Of a stretch of 64,000 nt of DNA, positions 25,459 to 33,727 are shown in pieces. A program made the position numbers and the translations under genes. The number at the start of each line of letters is the position of its first letter. The first letter of the stretch is position 1. The stretch lies in contig NZ_SLVP01000005.1 in the NCBI RefSeq assembly GCF_004345425.1, positions 248,001 through 312,000 of the forward strand. The letters are read 5' to 3'. The notes under the pieces are model-generated. The model saw only the letters and a program-made list of their open reading frames with translations, was not told the origin of the DNA and ran no database searches. Origin of the DNA: Paenibacillus sp. BK033 (GTDB lineage Bacteria; Bacillota; Bacilli; Paenibacillales; Paenibacillaceae).

Positions 25459-26549
25459 GAGCTCTTCAACCTTAACCTCATCTTCCTCGCATGCAACAAA
25501 CCGAGGCATAAAAGAAGGCTTGGCGTTGTAATGGCAACGTACAGCCGCAAGCCCGTATTCCATTGGAAGAAGCTGTCGACTTCTTTCCAATCCGGAATCG
25601 TTAGGCAGGTGATAAACGTGATGAAGATAATGGTTGGAATCAGGATATTGGAGCTGATGTTCTTTATGCTCTGTTGGAAGATGCAAATAACTTGCCAGAT
25701 TGTAACTGCTACAAACAACATGCAGAAAGCAACAATCGAAAGCAATAAGAAGACATTGATCCTCTCAAACATCAGCCAGTTTATTTCAACCGTGTCTACC
25801 GCAAAAATATATGGAAACTGCAGCCGACGAGCCGTTTCTTCGCCCAGCTTAAGTACAGGAATGTAGACGGAAACGAGATAAATGGGCAGGAGCAAGAGGC
25901 TTGACCAAAATATGGACTTTGGTGTGAAAGCCGCTTTAGGAGGCAGAAATCCAAGCATTAGGAAGCCGCCCGTGTAAGCAAACAAGCTTTTGTAGAAAGA
26001 AGGATGACTGAGAAAAGTCAACGCGTTGGTCGCTGGCCATATCGGAAATAAATAATGCCAATCGACATTCTGGAAAGAAGAGACTAGAACAAAAAACATC
26101 GGTCCGATAAACAGTACGATAAATAGAACCGATAATCTTAACAGGCCTCCAATTTTCCCGTGAATGGTCATATAACCGGAAATGGCAAGCATGAGAAGCA
26201 TAAGAATCCATAGAGGCGTGTTGGATAAAAAGGCGATTGAAATAACCTCAGCCAATGACCGAATGCATAATACGATAATCCACATCAAATAGATCAGCAT
26301 AGGCAGTAATGCTAACCAAGCCAACCATTTATTCTTTTTCATCAGTATATTTACAATACTCTCGCCTTTGAAATAACTTAAACCCTTGAGGTAGATATAA
26401 ATCATTAGAATATGAAACAAATAACCGGCAAGTACCGGTATCCAATGTGCTTCATTCGCGCATTCAATCACATCCAAAGGATACAAGAAAAAAATCAGCC
26501 CCATATGCATGATGATATAGGTCAAGGAAACTTGCAGACTTTTTGACAT
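25455..26549 (-). CDS. GerB-family germination permease (operon 3)
   Basis: A 364-residue integral membrane protein with about ten helices, starting SKSLQVSLTYIIMHMGLIFF. Its start codon has AAAGGAG in the overlap region with gerA. The frame extends further upstream within gerA, but that part would be hydrophilic and read through the coding sequence of gerA, so ATG 26549 is chosen. It is more divergent from the permeases of operons 1 and 2 than those are from each other by eye. Confidence 0.88.
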   Translation of the reverse strand: MSKSLQVSLTYIIMHMGLIFFLYPLDVIECANEAHWIPVLAGYLFHILMIYIYLKGLSYFKGESIVNILMKKNKWLAWLALLPMLIYLMWIIVLCIRSLAEVISIAFLSNTPLWILMLLMLAISGYMTIHGKIGGLLRLSVLFIVLFIGPMFFVLVSSFQNVDWHYLFPIWPATNALTFLSHPSFYKSLFAYTGGFLMLGFLPPKAAFTPKSIFWSSLLLLPIYLVSVYIPVLKLGEETARRLQFPYIFAVDTVEINWLMFERINVFLLLSIVAFCMLFVAVTIWQVICIFQQSIKNISSNILIPTIIFITFITCLTIPDWKEVDSFFQWNTGLRLYVAITTPSLLLCLGLLHARKMRLRLKSS

Positions 26550-26550
26550 G

Positions 26551-27879
26551 TCATTCTCCTTTTGAGCGTCTAAATTGTAAATAGGGAACATCAAGTGTAC
26601 GGATGCCAGCGAAGTAAGCACATAAAATGACAAGCCCCGATAATAAACCAAGAACTCCGAGGAACGCTGACAGGAACAGCAGCAAATATTTAAATACGCG
26701 AATCGAATAGGAATTCCGAAATCCCACTACGGCAGCATTCGCAATGGTTGCGGCGGCAATTACGATGATAAGCAGATTGCTTACCAACTTGGCATCAACC
26801 GCTGCTTGTCCAAGAACAATGCCACCAACCATCGTCACCGTGGGTCCTATGCTGGAAGGGAGTCTAATAATAGCCTCCATAATCAATTCCATTATGATTA
26901 ATAGAAGCAGAGCCTCAACAATGGCGGGGTAGGGGACGTCAAGCCGGCTTCGCGCAATGGAATGGGCTAGCTCAAATCGTAATACATCGGGGTTCACCGA
27001 TACGAGCGCTACGTATAATCCAGGCACAATTAATGTCGTTAATATTCCAATTAGACGGAGGACTCGAAGCAGCCAAGTATAAACCGGCGGATGGTTCCTG
27101 TCGTCTTCCGTAATAAATAAATCCGTAATCAAATTGGGTAATACAATGGAAAACGGAAGCCTCTCCTGAAATAAAACAGCTTTGCCGTCTTTTAATGCTT
27201 TTGCAGCGTTTTGAGGCAGCTCATAGGTCATGTAACGGGTAATCATTGAGAACTTCGAAAATCCTAAAATCGAGGAAAGGTCTTGAATGTTGGAAACATC
27301 CTTAGCTTGTCCGGATTCAAGCTTCTCTGTGAGCGAATTTAGCAGCTCCGTATCGGTACAGGATTCCAAATAACATAAAATCACCCTTGTCTTCACATGA
27401 ATGCCGAATGTATAGGTCCTTAATTGGAGGTCCTTCGTATTCAAATGGGAACGAAGCAGAGTAATGTTGGATTCCAGGTTCTCATTAAACGCGCTGTTGG
27501 AGCCGCCTACGTTGTTTTCCATAATCGGCATCGCGATTGATCTGCTGTTCGGTTGCGGAATAGGGTATATACTGACATACTGGCCGGAGACATGATGTAC
27601 GGCAACAAGCATACCGTCCGTAATTTCTGAAATTAATCGATTAGAGTCGGCCGGCATGATCTGGCCAAGCCCAGCAAATACATCGACTAGCTCCAGACGT
27701 TTAAGGGATGCCGTAAGCAGCGAATCTCGAACCATATATACCGTTTGCGGGAAGTTTATCAATGATTTTAAGCCGGTAATGGTAAAGGTATCAGACGCAA
27801 TTTGCAACTGCTGGTTTACGTAATCCGGGTAGGTTGAAAAGTGGGCTCTTACTTCATCTATTGCATCCATATTAGCCAT
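26551..27879 (-). CDS. GerA-family germination protein (operon 3)
   Basis: A 442-residue A subunit, shorter than the 465- and 482-residue copies and lacking the IRGPR-type hallmark; the equivalent region reads NNVGGSNSAFNENLESNITL. The membrane part is well kept, with LTTLIVPGLYVALVSVNPDV, SSIGPTVTMVGGIVLGQAAV and LGLLSGLVILCAYFAGIRTL. ATG 27879 follows GAGGAGC. It leads an A-B-C operon and is divergent from a TetR gene. It resembles the GerA/YndD side of the family. Confidence 0.88.
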   Translation of the reverse strand: MANMDAIDEVRAHFSTYPDYVNQQLQIASDTFTITGLKSLINFPQTVYMVRDSLLTASLKRLELVDVFAGLGQIMPADSNRLISEITDGMLVAVHHVSGQYVSIYPIPQPNSRSIAMPIMENNVGGSNSAFNENLESNITLLRSHLNTKDLQLRTYTFGIHVKTRVILCYLESCTDTELLNSLTEKLESGQAKDVSNIQDLSSILGFSKFSMITRYMTYELPQNAAKALKDGKAVLFQERLPFSIVLPNLITDLFITEDDRNHPPVYTWLLRVLRLIGILTTLIVPGLYVALVSVNPDVLRFELAHSIARSRLDVPYPAIVEALLLLIIMELIMEAIIRLPSSIGPTVTMVGGIVLGQAAVDAKLVSNLLIIVIAAATIANAAVVGFRNSYSIRVFKYLLLFLSAFLGVLGLLSGLVILCAYFAGIRTLDVPYLQFRRSKGE

Positions 27880-27906
27880 GCTCCTCTAAGGTATAAGGTC
27901 AAAAAA

Positions 27907-27935
27907 TATTATGCCCTAATTTTCCATTGTTACTC
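27907..27935 (-). promoter_or_regulatory. Possible sigma-G promoter of ger operon 3
   Basis: On the minus strand GAGTA (27935-27931) and CATAATA (27913-27907) are 17 bases apart, near the forespore sigma-G consensus, 28 bases before the gerA start. Confidence 0.45.
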
Positions 27936-28003
27936 TTGGATGAAGCCGTATCCTTGACACCATACTCGGAAACATACTAATGTTATTGCAAGAGGTGGGA
28001 CAC

Positions 28004-28567
28004 ATGAGCAAAAAGCAGGATATTATGGAGGCTACTCTCGACTTGATCCATGAAGAGGGACTTCAGTCCGTCACGTTCGCCAAGCTATTCAAGCGCGCAA
28101 ACGTCGGAGCGGGAACGATCTATAATTATTTCGCAAACAAAGAAGAGTTAGTTAATGCGGTGTATAGAGAAGCACGCCTTCTTATGGGAGAATACCTGCT
28201 TCAAGACTATAATCCGGAAGCAAGCTTATACGAGCGGTTTAAGTGCTTGCAGTTGAACCGATTGAAATTCGGGATCCGTTATCCGAAGGAATTTTTGTTT
28301 ATCGACAGTTTTTCGTTCTCCCCCTATATTTCGCCCGAGCTGCGCAACATGGAGGATGCCCGTCAGTCCAGCGAGATCGTTCTTTCCTTGATCGTGGAGG
28401 GGCAGAAACAGGGGATTATCAAGGAGATGGACTCGCATCTGTGCCACCAGCTTATTCACGGTATCATTTCGTCCATACTTAAAGGTTATTACATAGATAA
28501 ATATCCTTTGGACGATGTTCAGGTTCAACAGATTTTGGAAGCGTCATGGAAAGCCATTTTAGTCTAG
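28004..28567 (+). CDS. TetR/AcrR-family transcriptional regulator
   Basis: A 187-residue repressor. The N-terminal helix-turn-helix reads FAKLFKRANVGAGTIYNYF and is followed by NKEELVNAVYREA. The C-terminal ligand domain is helical. ATG 28004 follows AAGAGGTGGG. The next gene downstream is an SDR flanked by three near-identical palindromes, its probable operators. A consensus-like TTGACA at 27954 marks its likely promoter. Confidence 0.9.
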   Translation: MSKKQDIMEATLDLIHEEGLQSVTFAKLFKRANVGAGTIYNYFANKEELVNAVYREARLLMGEYLLQDYNPEASLYERFKCLQLNRLKFGIRYPKEFLFIDSFSFSPYISPELRNMEDARQSSEIVLSLIVEGQKQGIIKEMDSHLCHQLIHGIISSILKGYYIDKYPLDDVQVQQILEASWKAILV

Positions 28568-28570
28568 CGG

Positions 28571-28616
28571 CAGCCTTGCGGATCGATTTGAATCCAAGGG
28601 CTGTTTTTATTTTTGC
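28571..28616 (+). terminator. Terminator after the TetR gene
   Basis: CAGCCTT plus GGAT pair with ATCC plus AAGGGCTG, with a small bulge, and TTTTTATTTTT follows. Confidence 0.65.
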
Positions 28617-28621
28617 TCATA

Positions 28622-28639
28622 TTGGAATATGTATTCCGA
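28622..28639. promoter_or_regulatory. TetR-type operator 1
   Basis: The palindrome TTGGAATATGTATTCCGA lies downstream of the TetR gene. It is the first of three copies sharing TGGAAT-N4-(A/G)TTCC. Confidence 0.65.
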
Positions 28640-28772
28640 AAACGTTTAAGAAGTTTGTTTGTTTTGTTCTTAGGTTAATAAAAGCCAGAGGAGGAATGGA
28701 TTAAGGGAAAGGCCTCTTAAATAGCCGAAGTACGTTGTGATTTAAGGGATTTTGGCATATGTATAAATATGG

Positions 28773-28790
28773 TTGGAATAAACATTCCGA
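28773..28790. promoter_or_regulatory. TetR-type operator 2
   Basis: TTGGAATAAACATTCCGA sits seven bases upstream of the -35 box of the SDR promoter. The 150 bases between operators 1 and 2 hold no gene. Confidence 0.75.
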
Positions 28791-28796
28791 AAACTA

Positions 28797-28825
28797 TTGC
28801 ATTTAAACATCAACGGGACTATACT
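28797..28825 (+). promoter_or_regulatory. Promoter of the SDR-monooxygenase operon
   Basis: TTGCAT and TATACT are 17 bases apart, framed by operators 2 and 3. Confidence 0.8.
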
Positions 28826-28829
28826 AACG

Positions 28830-28847
28830 GTGGAATGAATGTTCCAA
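28830..28847. promoter_or_regulatory. TetR-type operator 3
   Basis: GTGGAATGAATGTTCCAA lies just downstream of the -10 box, over the expected transcription start, where repressor binding would block initiation. Confidence 0.75.
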
Positions 28848-28880
28848 GTTAAATCTAAAACAATCAGGAGGTACTTTTAT

Positions 28881-29774
28881 ATGTCTAAAGTATGGTTCAT
28901 TACAGGAAGCTCCCGCGGTTTCGGCCGCAGTCTGGCGGAAGCCGTATTGGCAAACGGAGATCGGCTGATCGCAACCGCGCGCCGAACGGAGCAATTGGCC
29001 GATCTGAAAGAGCGTTACGGCAGCCAGGTTCGACTTGTTCCCCTGGACGTTACGAGCTACGAGCAGGCGGAGGCAGCTGTTCAAGAGGCGTTCGAAGCGT
29101 TCGGACGATTGGATGTTCTTGTGAATAACGCAGGATACGGCAATGTCTCCTCCATTGAAGAAACGCCGATGGAGGATTTCCGGGCACAAACGGAAACCAA
29201 TCTCTGGGGGGTCGTGAACGTTACGAAAGCCGCGCTTCCGTTATTGCGGGAACAGGGGCACGGGCATATCGTTCAGTTCTCGTCTATCGGAGGACGCTCC
29301 GGCGCGCCTGGCCTTGGACCTTACCAGATGTCAAAATGGGCAGTTGAAGGCTTTTCCGAGGTATTGGCGAAAGAGGTTGCTCCTCTTGGGCTCAAAGTTA
29401 CGTTGATCGAACCGGGCGGCTTCCGTACCGATTGGGCGGGATCCTCCATGCAGCATATCGAACCGCGCGGCGAATACCAAGAAACGGTAGGCGGTCTGCT
29501 GAAGCATCTGCGCGATGTAACCGGGAAGGAGAACGGAGACCCGGACAAAGCCGCGCAAGCCATCCTAGCCATTGCAAATGAAGAAAATCCGCCGCTTCGT
29601 CTCTTGCTCGGCAGCGATGCTGTCGCCATTGCAAACGCAGTGGATGCCGGCAAGCTGGCTGAAACCAAACGATGGGAGAAGCTGAGCGTATCTACCGACT
29701 TTGAAGCAAAAGAGCTGAATCCGCAGGTTACTCGTATGTATGACGAGTTTGAACAGAAGCAAGACGTTGAATGA
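28881..29774 (+). CDS. Short-chain dehydrogenase
   Basis: A classical SDR of 297 residues. The cofactor loop TGSSRGFGRSLAEA, the DVT and NNAGYG motifs, and the catalytic Ser (FSSIGG) with YQMSKWA (Tyr and Lys) are all present. The start at ATG 28881 has AGGAGG; the open frame back to 28839 crosses operator 3 and is rejected. A monooxygenase-like gene follows 51 bases later. TetR control suggests that it removes a small-molecule inducer, which is not identifiable. Confidence 0.92.
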   Translation: MSKVWFITGSSRGFGRSLAEAVLANGDRLIATARRTEQLADLKERYGSQVRLVPLDVTSYEQAEAAVQEAFEAFGRLDVLVNNAGYGNVSSIEETPMEDFRAQTETNLWGVVNVTKAALPLLREQGHGHIVQFSSIGGRSGAPGLGPYQMSKWAVEGFSEVLAKEVAPLGLKVTLIEPGGFRTDWAGSSMQHIEPRGEYQETVGGLLKHLRDVTGKENGDPDKAAQAILAIANEENPPLRLLLGSDAVAIANAVDAGKLAETKRWEKLSVSTDFEAKELNPQVTRMYDEFEQKQDVE

Positions 29775-29825
29775 ACGTGAGGGGATTCGCAAATATTATT
29801 GAAGAAAATAAAAGGAGTGTGCAGC

Positions 29826-30155
29826 ATGACTCATATTTCCGCCGATCATCCGGTTTTAACTTTTATCAACGTATTTACCGTTGAACCCGAGAATCAGGAT
29901 CGTCTGGTCGAGCTTCTTACAAGCGCAACGGACGTTTCTGTCCGGTATGCGGACGGATTCATTTCGTCCAGCTTGCACAGGAGCACGGACGGCAAGAAAG
30001 TAACGATGTATGCGCAATGGAGAAGCCTGGAGGACTACCAGGCAATGCGGGATGATCCAAAGCCGCTTCCGTATTTGCAGGAAGCATTAAAGATAGCAAC
30101 CTTCGAACCGGGAATGTACGAGGTCGTCAAGACGTTTGAGCCGGTCAAAGCGTAA
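29826..30155 (+). CDS. Antibiotic-biosynthesis-monooxygenase-like (ABM) protein
   Basis: A 109-residue dimeric alpha-beta barrel protein. The first strand FINVFTVEPENQDRLVELL, the GFISSSLHRSTDGKKV loop and YAQWRSLEDYQAM are characteristic of the ABM fold, which includes quinol monooxygenases and haem oxygenase-like proteins. ATG 29826 follows AAAGGAGTG. It probably shares the TetR-controlled transcript with the SDR. Confidence 0.82.
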   Translation: MTHISADHPVLTFINVFTVEPENQDRLVELLTSATDVSVRYADGFISSSLHRSTDGKKVTMYAQWRSLEDYQAMRDDPKPLPYLQEALKIATFEPGMYEVVKTFEPVKA

Positions 30156-30163
30156 CAGACTTT

Positions 30164-30197
30164 TGCCCCAGGGAGGAAATCTCCTTGGGGCATTTTT
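30164..30197 (+). terminator. Terminator of the SDR-ABM operon
   Basis: A TGCCCCAGGGAG / CTCCTTGGGGCA stem is followed by five T residues. Confidence 0.9.
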
Positions 30198-30202
30198 AGT
30201 TA

Positions 30203-30220
30203 ACATAATATAAGTTATGT
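30203..30220. promoter_or_regulatory. Recurrent palindrome ACATAA-N6-TTATGT, copy 1
   Basis: ACATAATATAAGTTATGT occurs just after the terminator and 38 bases upstream of a consensus promoter. Two more copies of the same 6-6-6 pattern are at 32193 and 40765. Confidence 0.5.
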
Positions 30221-30257
30221 AATTAATAATAAATTTGACGGACGAATAAAATAAGAA

Positions 30258-30286
30258 TTGACAGGGGAACACCCGTTCTTTAATAT
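30258..30286 (+). promoter_or_regulatory. Consensus sigma-A promoter for the efflux pump
   Basis: TTGACA and TAATAT are 17 bases apart. The next large gene is the MFS pump, over 300 bases downstream, so its message should have a long leader. Within 30287-30599 a 50-codon open frame (GTG 30322 to TAG 30474) exists but has no convincing ribosome binding site. Otherwise I see nothing recognisable in the leader. Confidence 0.65.
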
Positions 30287-30599
30287 ATGAATGTACGATT
30301 TTCCATTTCCTTGAAGAAAGCGTGATTCGATTGGCAAGGAGGGAATCATTAGAATCCGGAATCCAAAATTCTGGACTATGCAACGAAACAATGTTATGTT
30401 ACGATGTCATACGTAGGAAACAGTGCGGCAAATCCTATATCATCCTGGAAATTGCGGACGAACCGTTGATTTAGGGGCGGAGAGCTAACGTATTTGAGAT
30501 GCAGGCCATTGTTTTTTGTCGGAATTCAGGTTTAGCAGAACATTGTTTTAAACCAATTAAAAAGAGAACTAATGTTACGAAAGAAAGGTTGCGTGTAAA

Positions 30600-32138
30600 T
30601 TGGCAGCAAACAAAAAAAGCAACGTGGGGCTTGTTATCGCTGGTCTGTTGCTTAGTATTCTAATGGCGTCGATGGACAATACGATCGTCGCTACGGCGAT
30701 GGGGAATATCGTTGCCGAACTAGGCGGACTCGACAAGTTCGTATGGGTGACATCCGCTTATATGGTGGCGGAAATGGCAGGGATGCCGATCTTCGGCAAG
30801 CTGTCCGACATGTATGGCCGAAAGCGGTTCTTCCTTTTCGGCATCATCATGTTTATGGCGGGCTCCGTCTTGTGCGGGACGGCCGGTTCGATTACCGAGC
30901 TCGCTTTATTCCGCGCGGTTCAAGGGATTGGGGCAGGGGCGATGATGCCCGTCGCCTTTACCATTATGTTTGACGCGGTACCTTTGGAAAGCCGGGGCAA
31001 AATGGGCGGCATGTTCGGAGCCGTGTTCGGAATGTCCTCTATCTTCGGCCCGCTGATCGGTGCTTATATCACCGACAACTTTGCATGGGAATGGGTATTC
31101 TACATCAATCTTCCGCTTGGCATTATCGCGCTGTGCATGATTGGCTTCTTCTATAAGGAATCGATGGAGCATTCGAAGCAGCCAATCGATTGGTACGGTG
31201 CGGCAACTTTAATCGGCGCTATTGTCTGCCTGATGTTCGCGCTTGAGCTTGGCGGCAAAACCTACGCATGGGATTCCGTTCAAATTCTTGGCATGTTTGC
31301 CGGATTCGCCATCCTGCTGGTTACCTTCCTGTTTGTTGAGACAAAGGTAAAAGAGCCGATCATCTCGTACGCGCTCTTTAAGAACCGGCTGTATTCAACG
31401 AGTATATTAAGCGCATTATTCAGCGGGGCAGCGTTTATCGTCGCTTCCGTATTTATTCCGATCTTTATTCAAGGGGTGCTCGGCGGTTCGGCAACCAACT
31501 CCGGACTCGTCCTGCTGCCAATGATGCTTGGTACGGTAGTTACCGCTACATCCGGCGGTTTCCTGATGACCAAGATGCCGTATCGCAATATTATGGTGGC
31601 AACGTTTATTATCCTGGTTGTTGGCTCGATTCTGACCACCACCCTTACGGCCGATTCCTCCCGGTTGATTGTGACAATCTATATGATTCTGATTGGTCTT
31701 GGCATCGGCGCTTCCTTCTCGGTACTCGGAAATACGGCCATCCATGGCTTGCCTGCCAGACAGCGGGGGACAGCAAGCTCGACGCTTAACTTTATCCGTT
31801 CGCTTGGTATGACAATCGGCATCACGATCTACGGAATTGTGCAAAGCAATCTATTTACAAGCAAAATGACCGATGCGTTTGCGGCCGGAGGGCAAGCCGC
31901 TCCTGAAGGCAGCATACAATTCAAGGATCCGCGCGAGATTCTGACACCGGAAGCGCGGGAACAGATTCCGCCTGAAGTTCTGGACAAAATCATCCACTCC
32001 TTGGCCGATTCAATCGTGGGTACATTCGCATGGGCAATCATTCCGGCCGTGCTCGCTTTGATTGTTTCGTTCTTCATGGGCCGCAGCAAGCTTGATCCGA
32101 ATGCAGAGATGGAACAACAAAGCTTTGGCGGGCACTAG
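30600..32138 (+). CDS. DHA2-family (EmrB/QacA) multidrug efflux MFS transporter
   Basis: A 512-residue, 14-helix drug:proton antiporter. Motifs include the helix-1 LSILMASMDNTIVATAM, motif A GKLSDMYGRKRFFLFG, motif B AVQGIGAGAMMPVAFTI and motif C FGMSSIFGPLIGAYI. It starts at TTG 30600 after AAAGAAAGG, with no better start downstream before helix 1. It is monocistronic, ends at a terminator, and is flanked on both sides by the ACATAA-N6-TTATGT palindrome. Confidence 0.93.
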   Translation: MAANKKSNVGLVIAGLLLSILMASMDNTIVATAMGNIVAELGGLDKFVWVTSAYMVAEMAGMPIFGKLSDMYGRKRFFLFGIIMFMAGSVLCGTAGSITELALFRAVQGIGAGAMMPVAFTIMFDAVPLESRGKMGGMFGAVFGMSSIFGPLIGAYITDNFAWEWVFYINLPLGIIALCMIGFFYKESMEHSKQPIDWYGAATLIGAIVCLMFALELGGKTYAWDSVQILGMFAGFAILLVTFLFVETKVKEPIISYALFKNRLYSTSILSALFSGAAFIVASVFIPIFIQGVLGGSATNSGLVLLPMMLGTVVTATSGGFLMTKMPYRNIMVATFIILVVGSILTTTLTADSSRLIVTIYMILIGLGIGASFSVLGNTAIHGLPARQRGTASSTLNFIRSLGMTIGITIYGIVQSNLFTSKMTDAFAAGGQAAPEGSIQFKDPREILTPEAREQIPPEVLDKIIHSLADSIVGTFAWAIIPAVLALIVSFFMGRSKLDPNAEMEQQSFGGH

Positions 32139-32148
32139 TTAAATATGA

Positions 32149-32178
32149 AGCAGTCGCATTATGCGGCTGCTTTTTTTT
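32149..32178 (+). terminator. Terminator of the efflux pump gene
   Basis: AGCAGTCGCA and TGCGGCTGCT form a 10-bp stem with G-T pairing, followed by eight T residues. Confidence 0.9.
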
Positions 32179-32192
32179 GATTCGAATTAGTT

Positions 32193-32210
32193 ACATAATA
32201 ATTATTATGT
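32193..32210. promoter_or_regulatory. Recurrent palindrome ACATAA-N6-TTATGT, copy 2
   Basis: ACATAATAATTATTATGT is a perfect 18-bp palindrome between the efflux pump and the next small gene. Confidence 0.5.
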
Positions 32211-32328
32211 TAACAAAATGACTTTCGGCAGGGGATGCATAACTTCGTTCATGACTTTTTACAGATTTGGTCCGTTTATATTCTTGATATACTGAGGCCA
32301 TGAAACATGAAGACGGAGGCGATAGTCA

Positions 32329-32619
32329 TTGAGAGCAGATCTTACTAACCGTTGCCCGGATCGTAATGTCCTTGGACTATCCGACCTTCCGAACGCTGCA
32401 TCTCTGGATTTTTATTACGAATATGGCTCCAGACCGTCAGATGGGGAATATGAACCGAATGAATGGGAGGTATTATTAATGAGAATAAAAGAGCTGTTTG
32501 TTTATATCTTGGATAAATTGACCATGAAGCTTAACCAACCCTTGAAGGATCAATCGGCTCAGCCCCAAACGCTTGGCGAGATGATCTACGAGTCTTCGTT
32601 ATATATGGATGGCGAATAA
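32329..32619 (+). CDS. Small protein of unknown function
   Basis: A 96-residue protein that I do not recognise. It has an acidic N-terminal half rich in Asp, Pro and Tyr and an amphipathic helix (LLMRIKELFVYILDKLTMKL). The TTG at 32329 has ACGGAGG nine bases upstream. However, ATG 32479 inside the frame has an even better GGGAGG and would give a 46-residue protein starting MRIKELFVYILDKL. Either or both may be used. Confidence 0.5.
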   Translation: MRADLTNRCPDRNVLGLSDLPNAASLDFYYEYGSRPSDGEYEPNEWEVLLMRIKELFVYILDKLTMKLNQPLKDQSAQPQTLGEMIYESSLYMDGE

Positions 32620-32650
32620 GTGACAATAAGGAAGACAATATAATCGTTAG

Positions 32651-32682
32651 AGCAGTCCCTGAGTGCCAGGGGCTGCTTTTTT
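32651..32682 (+). terminator. Terminator
   Basis: An AGCAGTCCCTG / CAGGGGCTGCT stem is followed by six T residues. Confidence 0.9.
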
Positions 32683-32809
32683 CATGCTTTTCGGTCCTGA
32701 TGCGGCAATTTTAAGCCAGATATATGCTATAATAAAGTGCGCAAAATCAGAGTTTTGCGTACTTTCGCTTGAGAGCCATTTTTTTATACATAAGATAGGG
32801 GAATGCGCG

Positions 32810-33727
32810 TTGAAAAAGCAGCATGAATTGGAAGATTTGTACGGGAAGCTGACGCAGGCCTTTCGCATCTGGATGAAGCAAGCCGGATACACGGATACCA
32901 CGCAAAAAGAATATATGAGGGAGGCCTATGCCTATTTGGAATCTCTCGAAGGGGCAGCCGCCGAGCAAGCCGGGAAGATGCATGTCATTTCGTTTCTTGT
33001 ATCGAAGCAGCGCGGGGCGGGGGACCGTGCGAGGAACCGGACCTTATCGGCAATCCGATCTTTCTATACGGCGTTAATCGATTTCGAGTTGGCCGTACGC
33101 AATCCCGCAATGGAAGTGAAGAAATCGAAGACCGAGAAGAACAAGAAGCCGGTTTATCTGGAAGAAGTCGAGCTGGCAGCCAGCTTGTCCTGCATAGAAG
33201 GGAGATACCGTGCGCGCAATTTGGCCATTTTTCTGCTGATGAGCTATTGCGGCCTGCGGGTTGGCGAGGTTCACCGGTTGAACCGGAGCGACTTTAACCC
33301 GGTAAGAGGAACCATCGAGGTATTTGGCAAGGGACGGAAATGGAATGAAATTCCGGTGCCGGAAGAGCTGGCAGCCATCCTTGCCGAAGTCGCGCAGGAC
33401 CGCCTAACGCCATACAAGGAGCAGGAGGATGCTTTCTTCGTCTCGCAAAAGGGGAGAAGACTGTCGATCCGGCAAATTCAGAAGATTGCCGGTCAAACCT
33501 TTGAGGCATTCAAAAGCGTAAATCCCAATGCGGCGAATAAAAAGCTCTCCTGCCATAAGCTGCGCCATACGTTTGCCACCATCTTGCTGAAGAATGGTGT
33601 AGATATCCGTGTAGTCAAGGAGCTGCTTGGACATGCCTCAATCGAAACAACGATGATTTACACCCACGTGAACGACGAACAGAAGAAGGACGCCATGGCG
33701 ACCATCCGATTGCCCGTGAATCTTTAA
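32810..33727 (+). CDS. Tyrosine recombinase (XerC/D-like integrase)
   Basis: A site-specific recombinase of 305 residues. It has an N-terminal SAM-like core-binding domain. The catalytic residues are Arg in [10 protein letters not shown], Lys in [12 protein letters not shown], the HxxR of SCHKLRHTF, His of [10 protein letters not shown] and the nucleophile Tyr of MIYTHV. I start at TTG 32810 after AGGGGAA; the frame further upstream runs through the preceding terminator. It is solitary, with no adjacent phage or transposon genes. It may be an orphan recombinase or a decayed element. Its stop overlaps the convergent hydrolase stop within TTAA. Confidence 0.9.
   Translation: MKKQHELEDLYGKLTQAFRIWMKQAGYTDTTQKEYMREAYAYLESLEGAAAEQAGKMHVISFLVSKQRGAGDRARNRTLSAIRSFYTALIDFELAVRNPAMEVKKSKTEKNKKPVYLEEVELAASLSCIEGRYRARNLAIFLLMSYCGLRVGEVHRLNRSDFNPVRGTIEVFGKGRKWNEIPVPEELAAILAEVAQDRLTPYKEQEDAFFVSQKGRRLSIRQIQKIAGQTFEAFKSVNPNAANKKLSCHKLRHTFATILLKNGVDIRVVKELLGHASIETTMIYTHVNDEQKKDAMATIRLPVNL

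Noticed and set aside
30322-30474. Fifty-codon ORF in the efflux pump leader
   Set aside because: Only a weak ribosome binding site and no recognisable protein; kept as a remark in the promoter entry and the finding.
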